Below, piece by piece: positions 63,049 to 64,000 of a DNA stretch of 64,000 nt. Source of the stretch: Bacillus massilioanorexius (lineage in GTDB: Bacteria > Bacillota > Bacilli > Bacillales > DSM-1321); assembly GCF_902374955.1 (NCBI RefSeq), contig NZ_CABKRX010000043.1:27967-91966 (forward strand), written 5' to 3'. The notes below the pieces were generated by a model, which ran no database searches, had not been told where the DNA came from, and saw only the letters and a program-made list of their open reading frames with translations. The translations under genes were made by a program, and so were the position numbers. Within the stretch, counting starts at the first letter, position 1. Every line of letters begins with the position of its first letter.

Positions 63049-63610
63049 TCGTATTTTACCTTATGCTCGTCTCCTTTTAGAAAAAGCTGTTTCACCTGGT
63101 GATTATGCCGTAGATGCCACAGCAGGTAATGGTCATGACACGTTGTTCTTAACAAAACTTGTTGGGGCAACTGGCCAGGTATTCTCATTTGATATTCAAG
63201 AGCAAGCACTGACTGAGACAGCTAAAAAATTAAAAGAAAACCAATGTGAAAACATGGCAACTTTACTATTAAAAAGCCATAGTGAAATAAAAAATTCGCT
63301 ACCAGAGAATGCATACGGTAAAGTAACAGGGGCAATATTTAATTTAGGCTACTTACCTGGTGGAGATAAATCCATCTGTACAGTTGCCGATTCTACCATT
63401 GAAGCCATAGAACAATTGCTTGAAATAATGGCCACAGAAGGTATCATTATCCTTGTTGTTTATCATGGCCATCCAGAGGGTGCCATCGAGAAAGATCAAT
63501 TAATGCAATATGTTACGAACATTCCGCAAGATAAAGCGCATGTCTTACATTATGGCTTCATTAATCAAGTAAACTCACCTCCTTTCATTATTGCTATCGA
63601 AAAAAGATAA
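63038..63610 (+). CDS. ytqB: SAM-dependent methyltransferase YtqB
   Basis: A class I methyltransferase of 190 residues of the rRNA-methylase-like family. The SAM site is AVDATAGNGHDTLFL (motif I, about 24-38), then FSFDIQEQAL (motif II) and FNLGYLPGGDKS (motif IV region). The start is GTG at 63038, inside the end of ytqA, with TTGGAGGGG 6 nt upstream, so it is translationally coupled to the radical SAM gene. The pair probably acts on one RNA substrate in succession (inference). B. subtilis YtqB is the equivalent. Confidence 0.92.
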   Translation: MKLDRILPYARLLLEKAVSPGDYAVDATAGNGHDTLFLTKLVGATGQVFSFDIQEQALTETAKKLKENQCENMATLLLKSHSEIKNSLPENAYGKVTGAIFNLGYLPGGDKSICTVADSTIEAIEQLLEIMATEGIIILVVYHGHPEGAIEKDQLMQYVTNIPQDKAHVLHYGFINQVNSPPFIIAIEKR

Positions 63611-63639
63611 TGATTTCTATCATGTAATGAAAAGGATGT

Positions 63640-63845
63640 TTCTATAACTTTGTTGCCTATGAACAAGTATGAGTATAGGTTAACTCTCTCCAAGATGTTC
63701 GCTTTCCATGTGGCAGGCGATTGAGCACTATGCACATAATCCCTTGATGCTTACCAGTCCCACTTCTCCTGCAGTAGTCTCGCACCTTCTTTAATGATAA
63801 TAGTAACAGCCAATTAGAAAGAGATTGTTCTTTTTAATTGGCTCA
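63640..63845. repeat. Copy of the dispersed intergenic element
   Basis: TTTGTTGCCTATGAACAAG, TATAGGTT and AAGATGTTCGCTTTCC match the copies at 4.5 and 42.1 kb. The right end is AACAGCCAATTAG. The end also forms a hairpin, AGCCAATTA (63,808-63,816) with TAATTGGCT (63,835-63,843), which may terminate ytqB. Confidence 0.6.
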
Positions 63846-63890
63846 GTTCGTAAACATTGTTGGTACGGCTTAATAAAAAAGAGACAGCTT

Positions 63891-64000
63891 GGTGCTACAC
63901 CCCAAAAGTTAGAGTGAAAAAACTAACTTTTGGGGTGTTTTTGTATGGCAAAATATAGTGATGAATTTAAATTGAAAATTGTAAAAGAGTATTTAGAAGA
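63891..64000 (+). mobile_element. IS3-family insertion sequence, left end (continues beyond the window)
   Basis: ACACCCCAAAAGTTAG (63,897-63,912) and its exact complement CTAACTTTTGGGGTGT (63,923-63,938) lie just before the transposase start. This subterminal hairpin is common at the left end of IS150/IS3-group elements. The outer boundary cannot be set without the right end. Confidence 0.75.
63945..64000 (+). CDS. IS3-family transposase OrfA (partial, N-terminus only)
   Basis: The frame opens at an ATG 6 nt after the subterminal hairpin and runs off the window. The 18 complete codons read AKYSDEFKLKIVKEYLE after Met, the usual N-terminus of the helix-turn-helix OrfA of IS3/IS150 elements (xxYxxEFKLxxVxEYLxG). 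The rest of OrfA and the catalytic OrfB lie outside, so intactness cannot be judged. Confidence 0.8.
   Translation, partial: MAKYSDEFKLKIVKEYLE

Noticed and set aside
1..64000. CRISPR arrays, tRNA or rRNA genes, prophage or conjugative modules
   Set aside because: No regularly spaced direct repeats, no tRNA cloverleaf or rRNA sequence, and no phage structural or mobilisation genes were recognised. The many hairpins are dispersed terminators and repeats.

Overview
The window reads as chromosomal DNA of a low-GC Bacillaceae bacterium. Most genes have recognisable Bacillus subtilis counterparts in nearly the B. subtilis order (acuC, ccpA, aroA, ytxJ-ytxH-ytxG, murC, sftA, ytpQ, ytpP, ytoP, ytzB, trmB, ytzH, ytmP, ytlR-ytlQ-ytlP, pepV, ythQ-ythP, ytzE, ytzG, murJ, ytfP, yteV, ytwF, leuS, yttB, ytqA, ytqB). 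Purine-rich Shine-Dalgarno sites, frequent TTG/GTG starts and a leucine T-box fit this. The species cannot be named from the sequence alone. I saw no rRNA, tRNA, CRISPR array or prophage.

Layout. 1-6 kb: end of acuC, catabolite regulator ccpA, an AGCS sodium/amino-acid symporter and the chorismate mutase/DAHP synthase aroA. 6-8 kb: an FtsA-like actin-fold protein with a long repetitive C-terminus. 8-11.5 kb: bacilliredoxin ytxJ, the ytxGH stress pair behind a sigma-B-type promoter, and an M29 aminopeptidase. 11.7-18.7 kb: murC, a short-type nicotinate phosphoribosyltransferase, DNA translocase sftA, ytpQ and ytpP. 19-24 kb: a chemoreceptor, then a lipoprotein/DUF84/ytoP operon, and ytzB.

24.2-37.4 kb is the main accessory region, a CoA-thioester catabolic cluster: aldehyde dehydrogenase, permease, alpha/beta hydrolase, acyl-CoA dehydrogenase, acyl-CoA ligase, 3-hydroxyacyl-CoA dehydrogenase, three crotonase-fold proteins, and a PAS/AAA+ sigma-54 activator. 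Two -24/-12 promoters are visible, one before the long operon and one before the second crotonase gene. Upstream of the first lies a dyad that may be an enhancer site. A divergent gene there joins a P-loop domain to an Asp23-like tail. The cluster has no thiolase. It probably activates a carboxylate and beta-oxidises it, but the substrate is not evident.

37.5-54.8 kb returns to conserved genes (trmB through ytwF), interrupted by two adjacent pseudogenes (an M48 metallopeptidase and an ankyrin-repeat gene). 55-64 kb holds leuS with its T-box leader, yttB, a YebC-family regulator, an AIM24-like protein, ytzC and the ytqA-ytqB pair. The right edge enters an IS3-family insertion sequence.

The intergenic DNA carries at least three families of dispersed elements: hairpins with a common AAAAGTGAT core used as terminators, a roughly 110-230 bp element, and two Bacillaceae-type repeats, one of which lies in the leuS 5' leader between the T-box and the start codon.
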